Shown here: positions 14,901 to 23,290 of the stretch, piece after piece
How the letters are laid out: each line of letters starts with the position of its first letter
Position numbering within the stretch: position 1 is the stretch's first letter
NCBI GenBank assembly: GCA_963971305.1
Contig: OZ020305.1
Span: 10,449,001 to 10,513,000, forward strand
Direction of reading: 5' to 3'
Length of the DNA: 64,000 bases
DNA from: Arcuatula senhousia
Taxonomy: Eukaryota; Mollusca; Bivalvia; Mytilida; Mytilidae
The notes under the pieces: model-generated
What the model was told of the DNA's origin: nothing
Databases searched by the model: none
What the model saw: the letters and a program-made list of their open reading frames with translations, nothing else
Made by a program: the position numbers and the translations under genes

Positions 14901-17900
14901 ACAATTATTATAATTTAATTATATAATGTTATAATATGCTATATCTACTAAAGAATCTTATATATGTATCACATTGCATTTTTAACTTGTTTGTTGCTAT
15001 CCCCTCCCCAAAAATGAAAATGTTTGAAACAAATTCTTTTTATACTTGTGTATTAGTCTATAAAGGAAGTGCTTCTTTAAATGAGTCAGATAAACACCCA
15101 AAACCCTAAACCAGTACATAGAATAGATAACAAAGTAATAGTCACATTATCTGCCTATTACCGATTTGCTTTTTGTTTTGTTTTGCTCATAAAACGGTCA
15201 ATCTCGATGATATGGTAATGATATATACTACATGTTTATGTCAATAGTTTATCAATATGGGTTATTTATTCACCTGAATGTAGCACTGCTCTTTTCGTCA
15301 TTTTAATTATTCTTTTTAATGTTTTATTTTGTAATTATTCACTTGAACATAACGACCATATTTTCCATGTTGCACTTATTTAAACCAAAGTTAAAATGTT
15401 CTGTTCACTTTCAAGGGATGCCAGGATAAGAGGAATGCTTTAGTAAACAAAATCCAGGGGTGGTCAACAAGTTGAGGTGTATGTGTACTTAAACTCCGAT
15501 CACTATGATATTTCAAACTTTACGAAAACGTCTTTAAAGACAATTGCACTCTTAAATCAGTCGTTTCTTCTCATCGAATGTGCTTCATCATTTTTTCATT
15601 GGCGCTAATAAAATAATTAATAAAAAAATACACAAAGTATACGCCTTATAAATTAGGCATATCAAAATTGAAACAAATACTTTTAAAAATAGAAAACTGC
15701 TATATCAATATAATTATTTTTGGCACTCGCAACCCGAAACATCAAACCAGGATGTATTTTTTAAAGTAGGTTTTATACCGTTTTACACAGCGTAACAAAA
15801 TTTATTGTCTGGAACTTTGTTGTAATTTGTATTTCGAACACACGTGAAGGTTAGCACTGCTGGTGGAGTTTTAATTTCCCGAGGTTATCCCGCTCCGGCA
15901 CCTACACTTTTGAGTTGGAGAAAACATCAAAGTTTTAAATTATCTGTCTAAATTTCAAAATTGTCTAAACCCTAAGGTTCTTCCTACCCCAGACATAAGT
16001 TGATTATCTTAGTAATAATTCGGTTCCCCAGTTTGGTATTTTTGGTTTTTCTGTTCTATGCTCTTCATATTCATATAGTGTTTGGCATTTTCAATATTTT
16101 TGGTAGAGGGCCTCTGATGAGTCTTAAATAGACGAAACGCGCGTCAGGCGTAACAAAATTTATTCTCTGGAACTTTGGTGTAATTTGTATTTCGAACACA
16201 CGTGAAGGTTAGCACTGCTGGTGGAGTTTTAATTCCCCGAGGTTATCCCGCTCGGCACCAACACTTTTGAGTTGGAGAAAACATCAAAGTTTTAAATTAT
16301 CTGTCTAAATTTCAAAATTGTCTAAACCCTAAGGTTCTTCCTACCCCAGACATAGGTTGATTATCTTAGTAATAATTTGGTTCCCCAGTTTGGTATTTTT
16401 GGTTTTTCTGTTCTATGCTCTTCATATTCATATAGTGTTTGGCATTTTCAATATTTTTGGTAGAGCGCCTCTGATGAGTCTTAAATAGACGAAACGCGCG
16501 TCAGGCGTAACAAAATTTATTGTCTGGAACTTTGTTGTAATTTGTACATCAATTGTGCCAACTGTAGTTCTGACACAAAAGCTCACCACAGGCAAGATTT
16601 TACAATGACTATTTTCTTTCCCAGCCAGTTTGATAAAAAAAATCTGTGTTTGTTCGATAAGTTCCAGACAATTAATTTTGCTACACCTGATTTGCGTTTT
16701 GTCTATTCAAGACTCATCAGATAAGCTCTTCCCAAAATTAAAAAGTCAAACATTATAGCTAGATTATGAAGAATATTGAACAATAAAAATAAAATTATAG
16801 CGAACGGAAAAACCAGATTATGACCAAGATCAACCTTTGTCTGGGTATGGAGAATCTAAGGGTTTAAACAATGTTGAAATTAAAACGGATGATTTATAGC
16901 TGTGATGTGTTATACGAGATACTTTTCTTCATTTGACTAAATTAACAAAGCTACAATTAAGCACCACATTTAACCAAAGAAACATTGATATGGTTGTCTT
17001 TAAATGATATCCGTTAAATATGAAAATCAATCGTTATATTTATCTTTCAAATCTTTTATTTACATAAAAATATCATCAAAGATCACTTGCAAATTACTAT
17101 TTTCGTTCCATGATTCAGTATTCGACTAAAATGTTAATGAAACTTCTGCTTTTTAAGAAGTCTAATACTAGTACTTACCCAAAACCCTACACCAAGACAA
17201 AGAACAAAATATAAGCCAATAGTCACAATATCTGCCCAATGTAAATTTTGCATTATGTTGTATGGCTTATTATAAGTTCCTTTTATTATCCATATAGTTC
17301 TGTTCTACGTTTTAATTATTAGCTTGAATGTTCAATGTGTTTTACTATTCACTCGAATATAAGCACGACAATGTTCCATGGACCACTTATCAAAAATTGT
17401 AACGTTTTTTTTTTTACATTTTAGCCACATGATTTGCAGTTTACATGTAACGCATTCAGTTAACATTCAATGGACACCAAGATAAGATGAATGCTTTGGT
17501 AAACAAAATCCAGAAGTGGGCATAAAGTCAAGGTGAACGTGTCCTTAAAAGTTGACCACCGTCATATGTCAAAATAGATGTAAAACGATTTATATGACAA
17601 TGAAACTCTGGTATCCGTCGTTTTTTCTCGAAGTTTGCTTTTTATTTTATGTTTGCTTAATCAGCGCTAAAGAAGTAATTTATGAAATCCACGAATACCA
17701 GATAAGCTATTCTAAACTGATGAGATTTAATACTTAAAGAAGATTAAATACACGTTTTTTTAAAGAAGACATTTTTGTACTAAGCAAATGTCAAGTTATG
17801 AACATACATGTCCTTGTTGTGTCAGTACAAATTTATCAGCTTAATATGTTAAGCTTATTTATATTTAAACACATCCAGTGACAAATACTATATCGCAATA

Positions 17901-20361
17901 TTAAGTACACGAACACTTTCAAATAAAGTTAGTTTTTTTTCTATTTATAACCGTTACTAGAAGCATTAGAACAGAAATATAAAAAATAAACTATGACAAC
18001 TCTTATATATTGCAGTACAACGTCGACAAAAAAAAGTCACATCAAGAAAAATTTGATGGTGGTGCCTTGGTTGATTCTTGGGGCGTTTGTACAAATATAG
18101 CAAGGACTACGTACATGTATGTAATAAAGAGATACCTTTTTCATCAAATGACCGGTACCATAGACTGCACCTTCGCAAAAAAGGAAAATATGGAGATTCT
18201 CCATATTTAACCGAGACATTCCCCAATAAAAATCAAAGAAAATAATTTTAATTAATATTTTGATTAATTTAACGAAACTGACACTCAGGAAGGTTTTATA
18301 AACAAGGCTCTGTGATAAACGTGATTACTTCAACTTTCCAATAGTCAACTTTCCCTCTCTGCGTAGCAACATTCCGTCTGCTCCAGCATATGGAGTTTAT
18401 GTATCACAGTTGATTCGTTATTCGAGAGCATGTGGGGGAGTATAACGACTTCCTTGATAGAGCAACAAGCTGACAAGTAAATTGTTAACACAGGGGTATG
18501 CTGCTCCCAAGTTAATTTCATCAGAAATGTTATGGCATGCGCTTGTAGACAAATACGGGATTGCTATCTCTCAGATGAGCACAAATGTTGGTTTGACCAA
18601 GAGTTTGGTAATGTCATCCTTTCCGGATTTGACAAACCTAAAATCGATCGTTGACAATGTGACGGCTGTGCTATAGGAAGCAGAAACTGCATACTCTTCC
18701 GGAGCACCTGAGTTTACTCTCGTTTCAAATTGAGTTCACTTTCCTAAATGCGGTTTAGTTGTTATGTGTGTTTTTGTTGTGCGTTATGTTTTGTTGTGAT
18801 GATTTGTTTTAAATTGTCTACCGGTTTTGTCTTTATCTTTTCGGTATATAATGATGTTTGTTTGCACCTTTTGTACACCTTTGTTCCAATCTCTTAACAA
18901 CACAACAAAAAGGTCACTTGCAAATTATTAGATTTAATCCTATATTTTTGTATATTTGATTTAATAGCGTACGGACTTTTTACTTTTGCATACGATTCAT
19001 CATGTTAGTGCTATATCATGATGAATCGTATGTGATATGTATTATTTTATAACACTGACATAAGGACCTGTTTCAATGTATTCGATCAAACAATAAAGCC
19101 TATCCTTTTATGTGGTTGTAAAATATGGGGACATTTCAACCCATTTACAAAAAAATGTAGAAACAGTTCTCCGTCATTCGACTAATTTATCGTTACATAA
19201 CGTAAATATTACAAATAGAATTTAAAAAAGATTATTTTTGGAGAGGACTTAACATTTTGTTTCACCTTTATAATTAATAATATATATATAATACAGTATC
19301 GCAATACCAAGTTTCCCTGTTCGAACCTTTGGCTTTGAGTAATTTCATTTAATCAATATTATCATGATTATATCTGGTTTTAGACCAGTCATTGCTTCGA
19401 TTTAAATGCTGCTGAGGAGAGGCTACTTCTCCTTAAAACATCGATATAGAGCATAACAAAATTAACCGTTTTGGGATTTTTATTTTCAAAAAACTTTAGA
19501 AATAAAACAAAGAATATATGATTTAGAATACCATTCTTTATTTAATTTTATTTAGGAACCAGTAATGGGGTAATCGTTTTTGTATCATTAATCAGCTGTA
19601 ATTGATTACAATTTTTCAAGTAATTAATGTAATCAGTAATCAGCCAAAAATTTGATTGTATGTTTTTTAATTGCACCAATTACTTTAAAAATGCCCTGTA
19701 ATCTTAATAGCATTCGGGTTACTTTCTCGTCACAATGCAACTTGAATGACCTTAACAAGCCTGATACATTGTACTGCATGTTTTGTTCATAGTTTTAAAA
19801 AGTGTCTTATTCTAAGTTTGACAATATTATGAGGTAAAATGAAGAACGTAATTTTTTGATGATTTTTAATATGCTGTTATCTTCAAAATTACTAGTAAGT
19901 GTTGTTCACATAATCGAAAACACATTAAATTGATTTTTGTTCATCTTTGTTTTTTACCTTGATGTTTTCATGAGGTGCAGATTATAAAGGGTTGTAAAAA
20001 TAAAGACAATTTATTTTGTTCTTTAGAAAATTTCAAAAGATTTCTTTTCCAATTACTAGTAAGTGTTGGATCAGAAATCTGAACCTGAGCATCTTATTGT
20101 ACTTCTGGCAAATTTTAAGTTTTCATATCAATTAAAATGACCTTAAATACCACTGTGACAGGAGGTGCAAAATTCGACTCTGTATTTGATTTTATTACGT
20201 AACATAAATATCTAAAAAGAAATAAAGCTAACAACGACTTTCTGTTTTCTTTTATATTTCATAGCAAACACCCTGATAAAACTTACCCAAAACCCAACTC
20301 CAAGACACAGAACAAAATATATGCAAATAGTCACAATATCTGCCCAATGTAAGTTTTGCAT
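537..20361 (-). CDS. Gene A: SLC5/SGLT-family symporter, 5' part, exons 1-12; 3' end outside window
   Basis: Tandem paralog downstream of gene B on the same strand. Exons: first exon 20361-20287 or alternative 17253-17179, then 13628-13557, 12964-12860, 12361-12302, 11996-11892, 10654-10549, 9914-9834, 7998-7790, 4614-4479, 2022-1915, 1505-1355 and 705-537. Every exon has the same length and phase as its gene B counterpart, and the 1377 nt stay open through 459 codons. Exons matching gene B exons 13-15 (GAFWGL helix, acidic linker, last helix) are not in the window and should lie left of base 1. Fourteen-helix sodium symporter fold; plasma membrane by family knowledge. Oddities: repeated first exons and a tandem exon-6 array. 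Nothing visible suggests a pseudogene, since all splice sites and frames are intact. Confidence 0.9.
1355..1505 (-). CDS. Gene A exon 11
   Basis: 151 bp. Carries [13 protein letters not shown], the SLC5 stretch whose hydroxyl residues form the Na2 sodium site in SGLT-fold structures, followed by a helix (TVFTLDLY) and an RRELMIVSR end that is completed across the splice. GT-AG borders at 1354-1353 and 1507-1506. Confidence 0.92.
1735..1855 (+). repeat. Fragment of the AGGAGGAGTTGCG / GGGGTATA dispersed repeat
   Basis: Matches the end of the 5.2-6.15 kb element: AAATCCA..AAG.GG, GAGGAGTTGCG, GACAGACG, then CCAAACTTTGCTTGTTAGGG ending in GGTATA. It lies in the intron between exons 11 and 10. 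Confidence 0.7.
1915..2022 (-). CDS. Gene A exon 10
   Basis: 108 bp. Encodes a cysteine-rich outer loop ([22 protein letters not shown]) and the [12 protein letters not shown] helix start. The Cys spacing and GCSNIAYP match the large extracellular loop of SGLTs, where disulfides are expected. Confidence 0.92.
2769..2945. repeat. Direct repeat, period about 100 bp, two units
   Basis: The block from ACGATAAAGATG to CGAAAACTTAGGAC (2774-2843) is repeated about 100 bp later with scattered changes (2874-2943). Intronic, non-coding as far as I can see. Confidence 0.75.
3055..3290 (+). repeat. Dispersed repeat with AAGATTCCTGGCTTAGGACAGG
   Basis: Shares its 3' half with 48057-48325: GATTCCTGGCTTA.GACAGG, ACATATAAA.TGTG.C.GGGTTAA.C and a TTGGGCCCAA-like end. 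A mollusc-type dispersed repeat by recollection. No coding. Confidence 0.65.
3340..4460 (+). mobile_element. Broken LINE (non-LTR retrotransposon) reverse transcriptase remnant
   Basis: The plus strand encodes, in pieces, [32 protein letters not shown], then after a frameshift near 3514 GIRWTMASM, stop, [27 protein letters not shown] and [14 protein letters not shown]. Near 4160-4460 it gives a typical LINE C-terminal tail with KWRSFVTDY. The catalytic FADD motif reads FAND. Frameshifts and stops make it dead. It is interrupted at about 4055-4140 by a fragment of the GACGAAACGCG-type repeat. It lies in gene A intron 9 and ends close to the exon 9 donor. Confidence 0.8.
4479..4614 (-). CDS. 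Gene A exon 9
   Basis: 136 bp, starting [10 protein letters not shown] after the DQ of exon 8, then [14 protein letters not shown] and [10 protein letters not shown]. The K in GYLK aligns with Lys321 of human SGLT1. The donor at 4478-4477 lies within about 20 bp of the end of the recognisable LINE remnant at 3340-4460. Confidence 0.93.
4655..5165. repeat. Left part of degenerate TTTTACTAG/TTTGTCC minisatellite
   Basis: Repeated blocks such as ACATTTTCCTAGTAAAAT, AAATTTGTCC and TTTTACTAGTAAAATGTGTC at irregular spacing. The motif is close to self-complementary. It resumes at 6410 after the 167-bp satellite. Confidence 0.7.
5200..6135 (+). repeat. Tandem satellite, period about 167 bp, nearly five units, with GACG/GACA tail
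   Basis: Units begin near AAGTC(T/C)AAGTCC at about 5225, 5391, 5557, 5725 and 5893 (steps 166-168). Each holds CCCCTGAATGATGT, GATGTACTTC and TTTAGGAGGAGTTGCGC. The array closes with a GGACGGACGGACAGACGGAC microsatellite and CCCCCCAAACTTTG then GGGGGGTATA. Single diverged copies at 1735 and 9985. Confidence 0.85.
6410..7200. repeat. Right part of degenerate ACTAGGAAAAAATGTCGGACA minisatellite
   Basis: More than fifteen imperfect blocks of about 30-45 bp around TTTTACTAGGAAAAAAATGTC and GGACAGTTTT. The last blocks (7085-7200) switch to the opposite complement (CCTAGTAAATTTTGTC). Confidence 0.75.
7620..7740 (+). repeat. Fragment of a dispersed repeat (GTTGAAGGCTG ... CCACATCTC)
   Basis: CTCGTTGAAGGCTGCTGGCG and GTGTCGCGTACTCTTATTCC with CACATCTCATT. 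A short form GTGTCGCGTAC...ATTCCACATCTC recurs at 54747-54776. Resembles common bivalve dispersed repeats. Identity from memory only. Confidence 0.45.
7790..7998 (-). CDS. Gene A exon 8
   Basis: 209 bp, the longest exon of gene A in this window. Encodes [16 protein letters not shown], an NVS/NVT-bearing outer loop (two possible N-glycosylation sequons), [19 protein letters not shown] and FAWCTDQ. The family signature FRDPxTGDxPWPG is complete. Where vertebrate SGLT1 has YWCTDQ this has AWCTDQ. Confidence 0.94.
8596..8752 (+). mobile_element. PLE 3' tail fragment (subfamily a)
   Basis: Contains TGTTTCCATGTTTTACATGT, TGTCCCGCTCTTGTTGG and GGATACCCCATTGGTACCTC, the same tail as 24790-24965. Truncated at its 5' side. 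Confidence 0.75.
8865..8992. repeat. (ATC)n microsatellite
   Basis: About 125 bp of ATC repeats with two interruptions (AGT, ATT) near the right end. In gene A intron 7, not coding in the transporter. Confidence 0.97.
9834..9914 (-). CDS. Gene A exon 7
   Basis: 81 bp encoding [20 protein letters not shown]. The family form is [20 protein letters not shown]. Its phase joins to exon 8 through a split Ala codon. Confidence 0.93.
9985..10190 (+). repeat. Single diverged copy of the 167-bp satellite unit with tail
   Basis: TCCCCTGAATGAAACTC, CATATGATGTACTTCCTTCC, AGGAAGAGTTGTGC and AAACTCCAAATTTTG align in order with 5720-6130. Confidence 0.7.
10549..10654 (-). CDS. Gene A exon 6 (functional copy next to a tandem array)
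   Basis: 106 bp encoding [20 protein letters not shown] and a hydrophobic helix ending IYTIL. It is the only copy in the 171-bp array that keeps the normal donor (GT at 10548-10547). Phase 0 in, phase 1 out, as in gene B. Confidence 0.9.
10561..11090 (-). repeat. 171-bp tandem array of exon 6 plus flanking intron, about 3 units and a decayed fourth
   Basis: Units start at 10561, 10732 and 10903 (period 171). Each carries an exon-6 acceptor and the full exon body except its last bases. Exon-like copies lie at 10825-10732 and 10996-10903 with nearly the same residues (VALFAG in the third). After IYT they read VFVEQSV and meet a GT (10704-10703 and 10875-10874) in the same phase as the real exon, then a stop. 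A shorter remnant at 11041-11090 encodes [12 protein letters not shown]. Gene B has a single exon 6. Use of these copies in mRNA is unproven. Confidence 0.85.
11892..11996 (-). CDS. Gene A exon 5
   Basis: 105 bp, 35 codons in phase 0, encoding [20 protein letters not shown] and a helix ending KDVS. TMPEYLxKRFGG is one of the most conserved SGLT motifs. Confidence 0.95.
12302..12361 (-). CDS. Gene A exon 4
   Basis: 60 bp, 20 codons: [10 protein letters not shown] then [10 protein letters not shown], a membrane helix equal to the family LLGWxFxPVY segment. Differs from gene B at one residue. Confidence 0.93.
12594..12744. mobile_element. Hairpin MITE with CTGGGCGCCACAAAAC ends
   Basis: CTGGGCGCCACAAAAC at 12598-12613 pairs with GTTTTGTGGCGCCCAG at 12724-12739. 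Pairing continues inward with gaps (ATCCTCAA / TTGAGGAT). About 150 bp, non-autonomous. Confidence 0.75.
12860..12964 (-). CDS. Gene A exon 3 (sugar-facing region)
   Basis: 105 bp encoding [20 protein letters not shown] and a segment ending AYEWH. Family alignment places N of ATN at Asn78, E of YEWH at Glu102 and the second F of SHFF near His83 of human SGLT1. Differs from gene B at 6 of 35 residues, compared with 1 of 35 for exon 5. Confidence 0.94.
13557..13628 (-). CDS. Gene A exon 2
   Basis: 72 bp, 24 codons in phase 0: [20 protein letters not shown] then IWLP. The family form is TVGGYFLAGRSMxWWP. Its acceptor serves whichever first exon is used. Confidence 0.94.
13629..15790. other. Gene A intron 1, left part
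   Basis: AT-rich intron between exon 2 and the first-exon array. Apart from the dead first exon at 15.1 kb and its flank I see no gene, RNA gene or clear repeat. Confidence 0.5.
15098..15172 (-). pseudogene. Decayed copy of the SGLT first exon (gene A upstream array)
   Basis: The minus strand aligns along its length with the 75-bp first exon, but the ATG is lost, the reading frame has stops, and the donor GTAAG has become GTGTT. Upstream DNA at about 15280-15500 also matches the flanks of the 17.2- and 20.3-kb first exons (for example AAACAAAATCC downstream of a GATAAG-like stretch), so the promoter was copied with it. Confidence 0.75.
15790..16540 (+). repeat. Tandem copies of the bivalve GACGAAACGCGCGTCAGGCG repeat, period about 357 bp
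   Basis: CGTAACAAAATTTATTGTCT starts at 15791, 16149 and 16506. Between them are two near-identical units: AACACACGTGAAGG, CCCGAGGTTATCCCGCTC, TTTTGAGTTGGAGAAAACAT, TTTGGTATTTTTGGTTTTTC, CTCTGATGAGTCTTAAATAG. Non-coding. Confidence 0.9.
16655..16870 (-). repeat. Inverted copy of the GACGAAACGCG repeat
   Basis: AAGTTCCAGACAATTAATTTTG, GTCTATTCAAGACTCATCAG and CAACCTTTGTCTGGG read as the complement of the neighbouring tandem copies, with decay. Confidence 0.8.
17179..17253 (-). CDS. Gene A alternative first coding exon (17.2-kb copy)
   Basis: 25 codons: [20 protein letters not shown], then GVGFW and a GTAAG donor at 17178-17174. Ends in phase 0, so it can join exon 2 at 13628. It encodes the short N-terminus and first membrane helix (WADIVTI, LGVG) typical of SGLTs. 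It is closer to the gene B first exon (TIGLYF) than the 20.3-kb copy is (TICIYF). No upstream in-frame ATG. Confidence 0.85.
17254..17890 (-). promoter_or_regulatory. Putative promoter/5' flank of the 17.2-kb first exon (duplicated block)
   Basis: Shares blocks with 20362-20885: AAACAAAATCC with GTGG near 17503/20559, and a block reading GAACATACATGTCC, then ACAAATTTATCAGCTTAAT near 17799/20796. The same proximal block recurs near 15410. No TATA box can be assigned with confidence. The call rests on position and on conservation among copies. Confidence 0.5.
18287..18893 (+). mobile_element. 5'-truncated PLE fragment (subfamily b) in the gene A first-exon region
   Basis: Starts in the RT thumb region ([22 protein letters not shown], then a frame with [17 protein letters not shown]), continues with [11 protein letters not shown] and [11 protein letters not shown], then the subfamily b tail GTCTACCGGTTTTGTC and TTTGTACACCTTTG. 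Frameshifted relative to 27.5-28.1 kb. Confidence 0.85.
18985..19040. repeat. Short perfect inverted repeat
   Basis: CATACGATTCATCAT and ATGATGAATCGTATG flank a loop of about 14 nt, next to the orphan promoter block. Confidence 0.8.
19060..19245 (-). promoter_or_regulatory. Orphan promoter-like block in the gene A 5' region
   Basis: Matches the 5' flank of gene B (54990-55160), including TGTGGTTGTAAAATATGG and CATTCGACTAATTTATCGTT. No first exon follows on its downstream (left) side, where a PLE fragment (18287-18893) sits instead. Confidence 0.5.
20287..20361 (-). CDS. Gene A first coding exon (20.3-kb copy)
   Basis: 25 codons beginning [20 protein letters not shown], donor GTAAG at 20286-20282, phase 0. 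Unlike the other copies the frame stays open upstream to another ATG at 20421, which would add a 20-residue basic leader (LIRKKNG). MQN is preferred because the other copies start there. In gene B similar upstream codons are cut off by a TAA. Confidence 0.85.
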
Positions 20362-20885
20362 TCCGTTTTTTTTCCTTATCAAACGCTCCAATTTGATATA
20401 ATCACAAAACAAAAAATCCACTTTTATATCAACATTTTTGTCAATTTGAATTAATAATTTACTAAAATATCAACACGATTTTGCTAAATGTTTCTACTTG
20501 AATATTTCACTGATTATGGATCAATCGACACAAGATAAAGAAATGTTTCGGAAACAAAATCCTGTGGTGGCCAAAAAGTTCAGGCTTAGGTATAGTAGGA
20601 CATGGATTACCGTGAAATGACAATTATATTTATACGATAGAATCTGTAGTTTCTGCTTGGCAAAACTTCTTTTAATGGTGTAATGAGCGCCTAGTTCATA
20701 ACTGGTGCAACAGAAGCATTCAAGAATCACAGTTTATACAATGTATATTTAAAAAGTGTCAAATGTCCTTTTATTACAATGACAATATTAATTTATGAAC
20801 ATGCATGTCCTGGTTGTGTTGGGACAAAATTTATCAGCTTAATAATTTAAGCTTATTTAGATAAATGGATCAGAACACATTTTCG
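20362..20885 (-). promoter_or_regulatory. Putative promoter/5' flank of the 20.3-kb first exon
   Basis: Duplicate of the 17254-17890 flank, with matching blocks in the same order and similar spacing. Includes an A-rich stretch just before the ATG that is shared with the 54.8-kb and 56.0-kb first exons. Promoter role inferred from position. Confidence 0.5.
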
Positions 20886-21659
20886 GCGAAAAGGTGAGCT
20901 GTGTCCTGTAGTTTTTAACACTAAGTACCAGTGTTACATTTTTAACCATGTTATATTAAATATACATTAATAATACAAATTGCAAGATAAATAGTAGTGT
21001 TGCAGCAATGACCACAGATATGACCAAATGTGATGCGGATTTAGTAACATGTTTGATAGTGAAGGTGTCTCGATGGTATTAAACTGAGTCTCTATTTTTT
21101 ACATATGTATATTACTAATGACGAAGATAAACAAGCTTGGCTATGGAAACAATTTGTATATAATAAAATAAAATGATATTTATTCATCATCTAAATTTCG
21201 CGTAATGTAATAAATTTAAGGAAGATCATTTTTATAGATTGATAATAAAAAAATGTTGAATAAAAAAAAATGGACGGTATCATAATTTTTAAAAGGCTAT
21301 TTCAAAGAACTTTGAACAGACTTTTCTTATGATTGAAAGCAGATCAAATATAGGTAATTTTTCTTAAAGCACCCCAAAAGCTTCTTCTTTGTGTAGTCTG
21401 TATAAACCAGGCAAATTATGATTTGTTAATCAGGCCAATTGTGCTTATAATTAAAAAAATGGCACCATTATAATATATTATGTAATATTGATCTATACAT
21501 TAAGATAATTGTTTTTTAAAAACCCTGTTATTTCATTTTGCACTCAAACAATCTTATTTTCCTAATGTAAAAAACATCATTTAAACAAACACACGTATCG
21601 AATTCAGATATGTATTGATGCCAACATTTCTACTCAAAACCCAAAAGAATTTTTTGTAT

Positions 21660-21870
21660 CAAAATTTAAGAAGTAGCCGTATCAATGTCCAATTTAAATA
21701 TCAAAAGTCAAAAAGAGCAAAGACAAAACCATTAAATACCAATAAGAACAGCTGCCATTAGTGAATTCTGTGTGTCAAATCCAATATTGGAAGACAAATA
21801 AACGATTATGACAAATCACCATCTGCACTCACCTGAGAGAAAGAGTTTGTTTATAAGTGCCCGATGGCGT
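21660..21870 (-). mobile_element. PLE tail fragment on the minus strand
   Basis: The complement reads a decayed TTACGAACGCCATCGGGCAC segment (FYERHRALI, family FYGRHHxL) and a broken subfamily a tail (GTTTTGTCTTTGCTC). Confidence 0.6.
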
Positions 21871-22454
21871 TCGTAAAGTTTCTTGAGCGAAGACAAAAAC
21901 CAATGAGCAAAATAACTTTGGTACCTGAAAACATTTTTTCTTCGATCGCAACAAGCTATACACATTATCAGGGTCACAAACTTTGTACATAATCGCTATT
22001 AAAAACGTATTAAGAGGGTGGTTATACGAACCGGACTTATTTCCTTTGATTTATTGACCTAAAATAAGGACATTTTAATACAATTTCATTTCATGTCATG
22101 TCTCCTTTCAACAAAGATATAAAAAATTACAAATCATATATGTTTTATCAATCATGTTAATAATAAATGACCCTACAGATTCTAAAAAGTCGGCTTCAAA
22201 TTTATATCTGTATCACTATAGACACTTGATTAACAAAAATACATGACAAGCGTGATGATCGAAATTTTGTCAAATTTTCATTGTTGTACACTTGTAGCAA
22301 AATTCTGTCCGCTATAGCTTGTGGATTTTACATCTGACAACTGATTCGATATTTCCAAAAGTAAAAGACTGGTAATTTCATTGTTCCTTTCAAACGTCTG
22401 ACAGAAACATTGTTAATACAAAGTAATGTTTCTCGATTGTTCTCTTTTCCAAGA

Positions 22455-22998
22455 ACTTTTACGTGGGACATCAAGTGTTTGTAGACAAATATATCTGTCA
22501 AATGAGTACATCTGTTAGTTTGTCATAAGGTTTTCTTTTGTACTCCTGTACCGAATTTGACAGACTGAATTGACCGTAAGGAACATGACGGGTGTGTAAA
22601 AAGCAGAATTACAGATGTGGCATCCTAATGACAAAAGTCCGAAAAACGGCAGAGACAAAACCAGTAAACGCCACCGAAAACAGGACAAAAAAATGACAAC
22701 ATAAAACACAGAAACACAAAAAACAACTGCATAGCAACCAACAACGCTAACTCAAGTCGTAACGAAAGTAAACCCCGGTGCTCCAGAAAAGTTAGCAGTT
22801 CTTGCTTGCTATAGTTCATCCGTCACGTTGCCAACGCTTATTACAGCAAGTCGGAACATCTGAATTCACTCCCATTACGATACGACTTGAGTTCGCGCTC
22901 CTGATGGCTGCTCGTCTGCTTTTGTGTTGACTGGTTTTGTCTTTTCCCTTTCGAAATGTTTACATTTGGGTGCCCAGTTGGTAGTTCTCTGCTTTTTC
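22455..22998 (+). mobile_element. PLE tail fragment split by a second, inverted tail fragment
   Basis: Plus-strand pieces 22455-22608 (ACTTTTACGTGGGACATCAA, decayed FYGRHH region) and 22840-22998 (GACTTGAGTTCGCGCTCCTG and tail). In between, 22609-22835 is the complement of another tail (AAAACCAGTAAACGCCACC, GTTAGCAGTTCTTGCTTGC). Confidence 0.65.
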
Positions 22999-23214
22999 TG
23001 TAGTTCAATTTCGAATATTGATAGCTTATTATCCTTTCAAATCTAAAAGAAATGTAACCAACAGTCTTTGGTATGAACATTAATCAGTCAGTTTATCAAA
23101 ACAAAGAAACATATACAAATCTAGAAGAAAATCACGCTCCTTGTGCATTTCTATAACTCCAAAATAGGAAAATATAAATGCCTTGATGAGTTTCGTCCTT
23201 TTCACATGTAAAGA

Positions 23215-23290
23215 AGTCATTTACTAGTATTGTCTTTGTCTTTACGGTTTTATGATATTGATTAACCCTTTGGTACACCTTTGCTTTTAT
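23215..23290 (+). mobile_element. PLE subfamily b tail end
   Basis: TTGTCTTTGTCTTTACGGTT, TTATGATATTGATTAACCC and TTTGGTACACCTTTGC match the final bases of the main PLE near 28020-28085. Confidence 0.65.

Noticed and set aside
22841..23080. 79-codon minus-strand frame
   Set aside because: Antisense to a PLE tail fragment.
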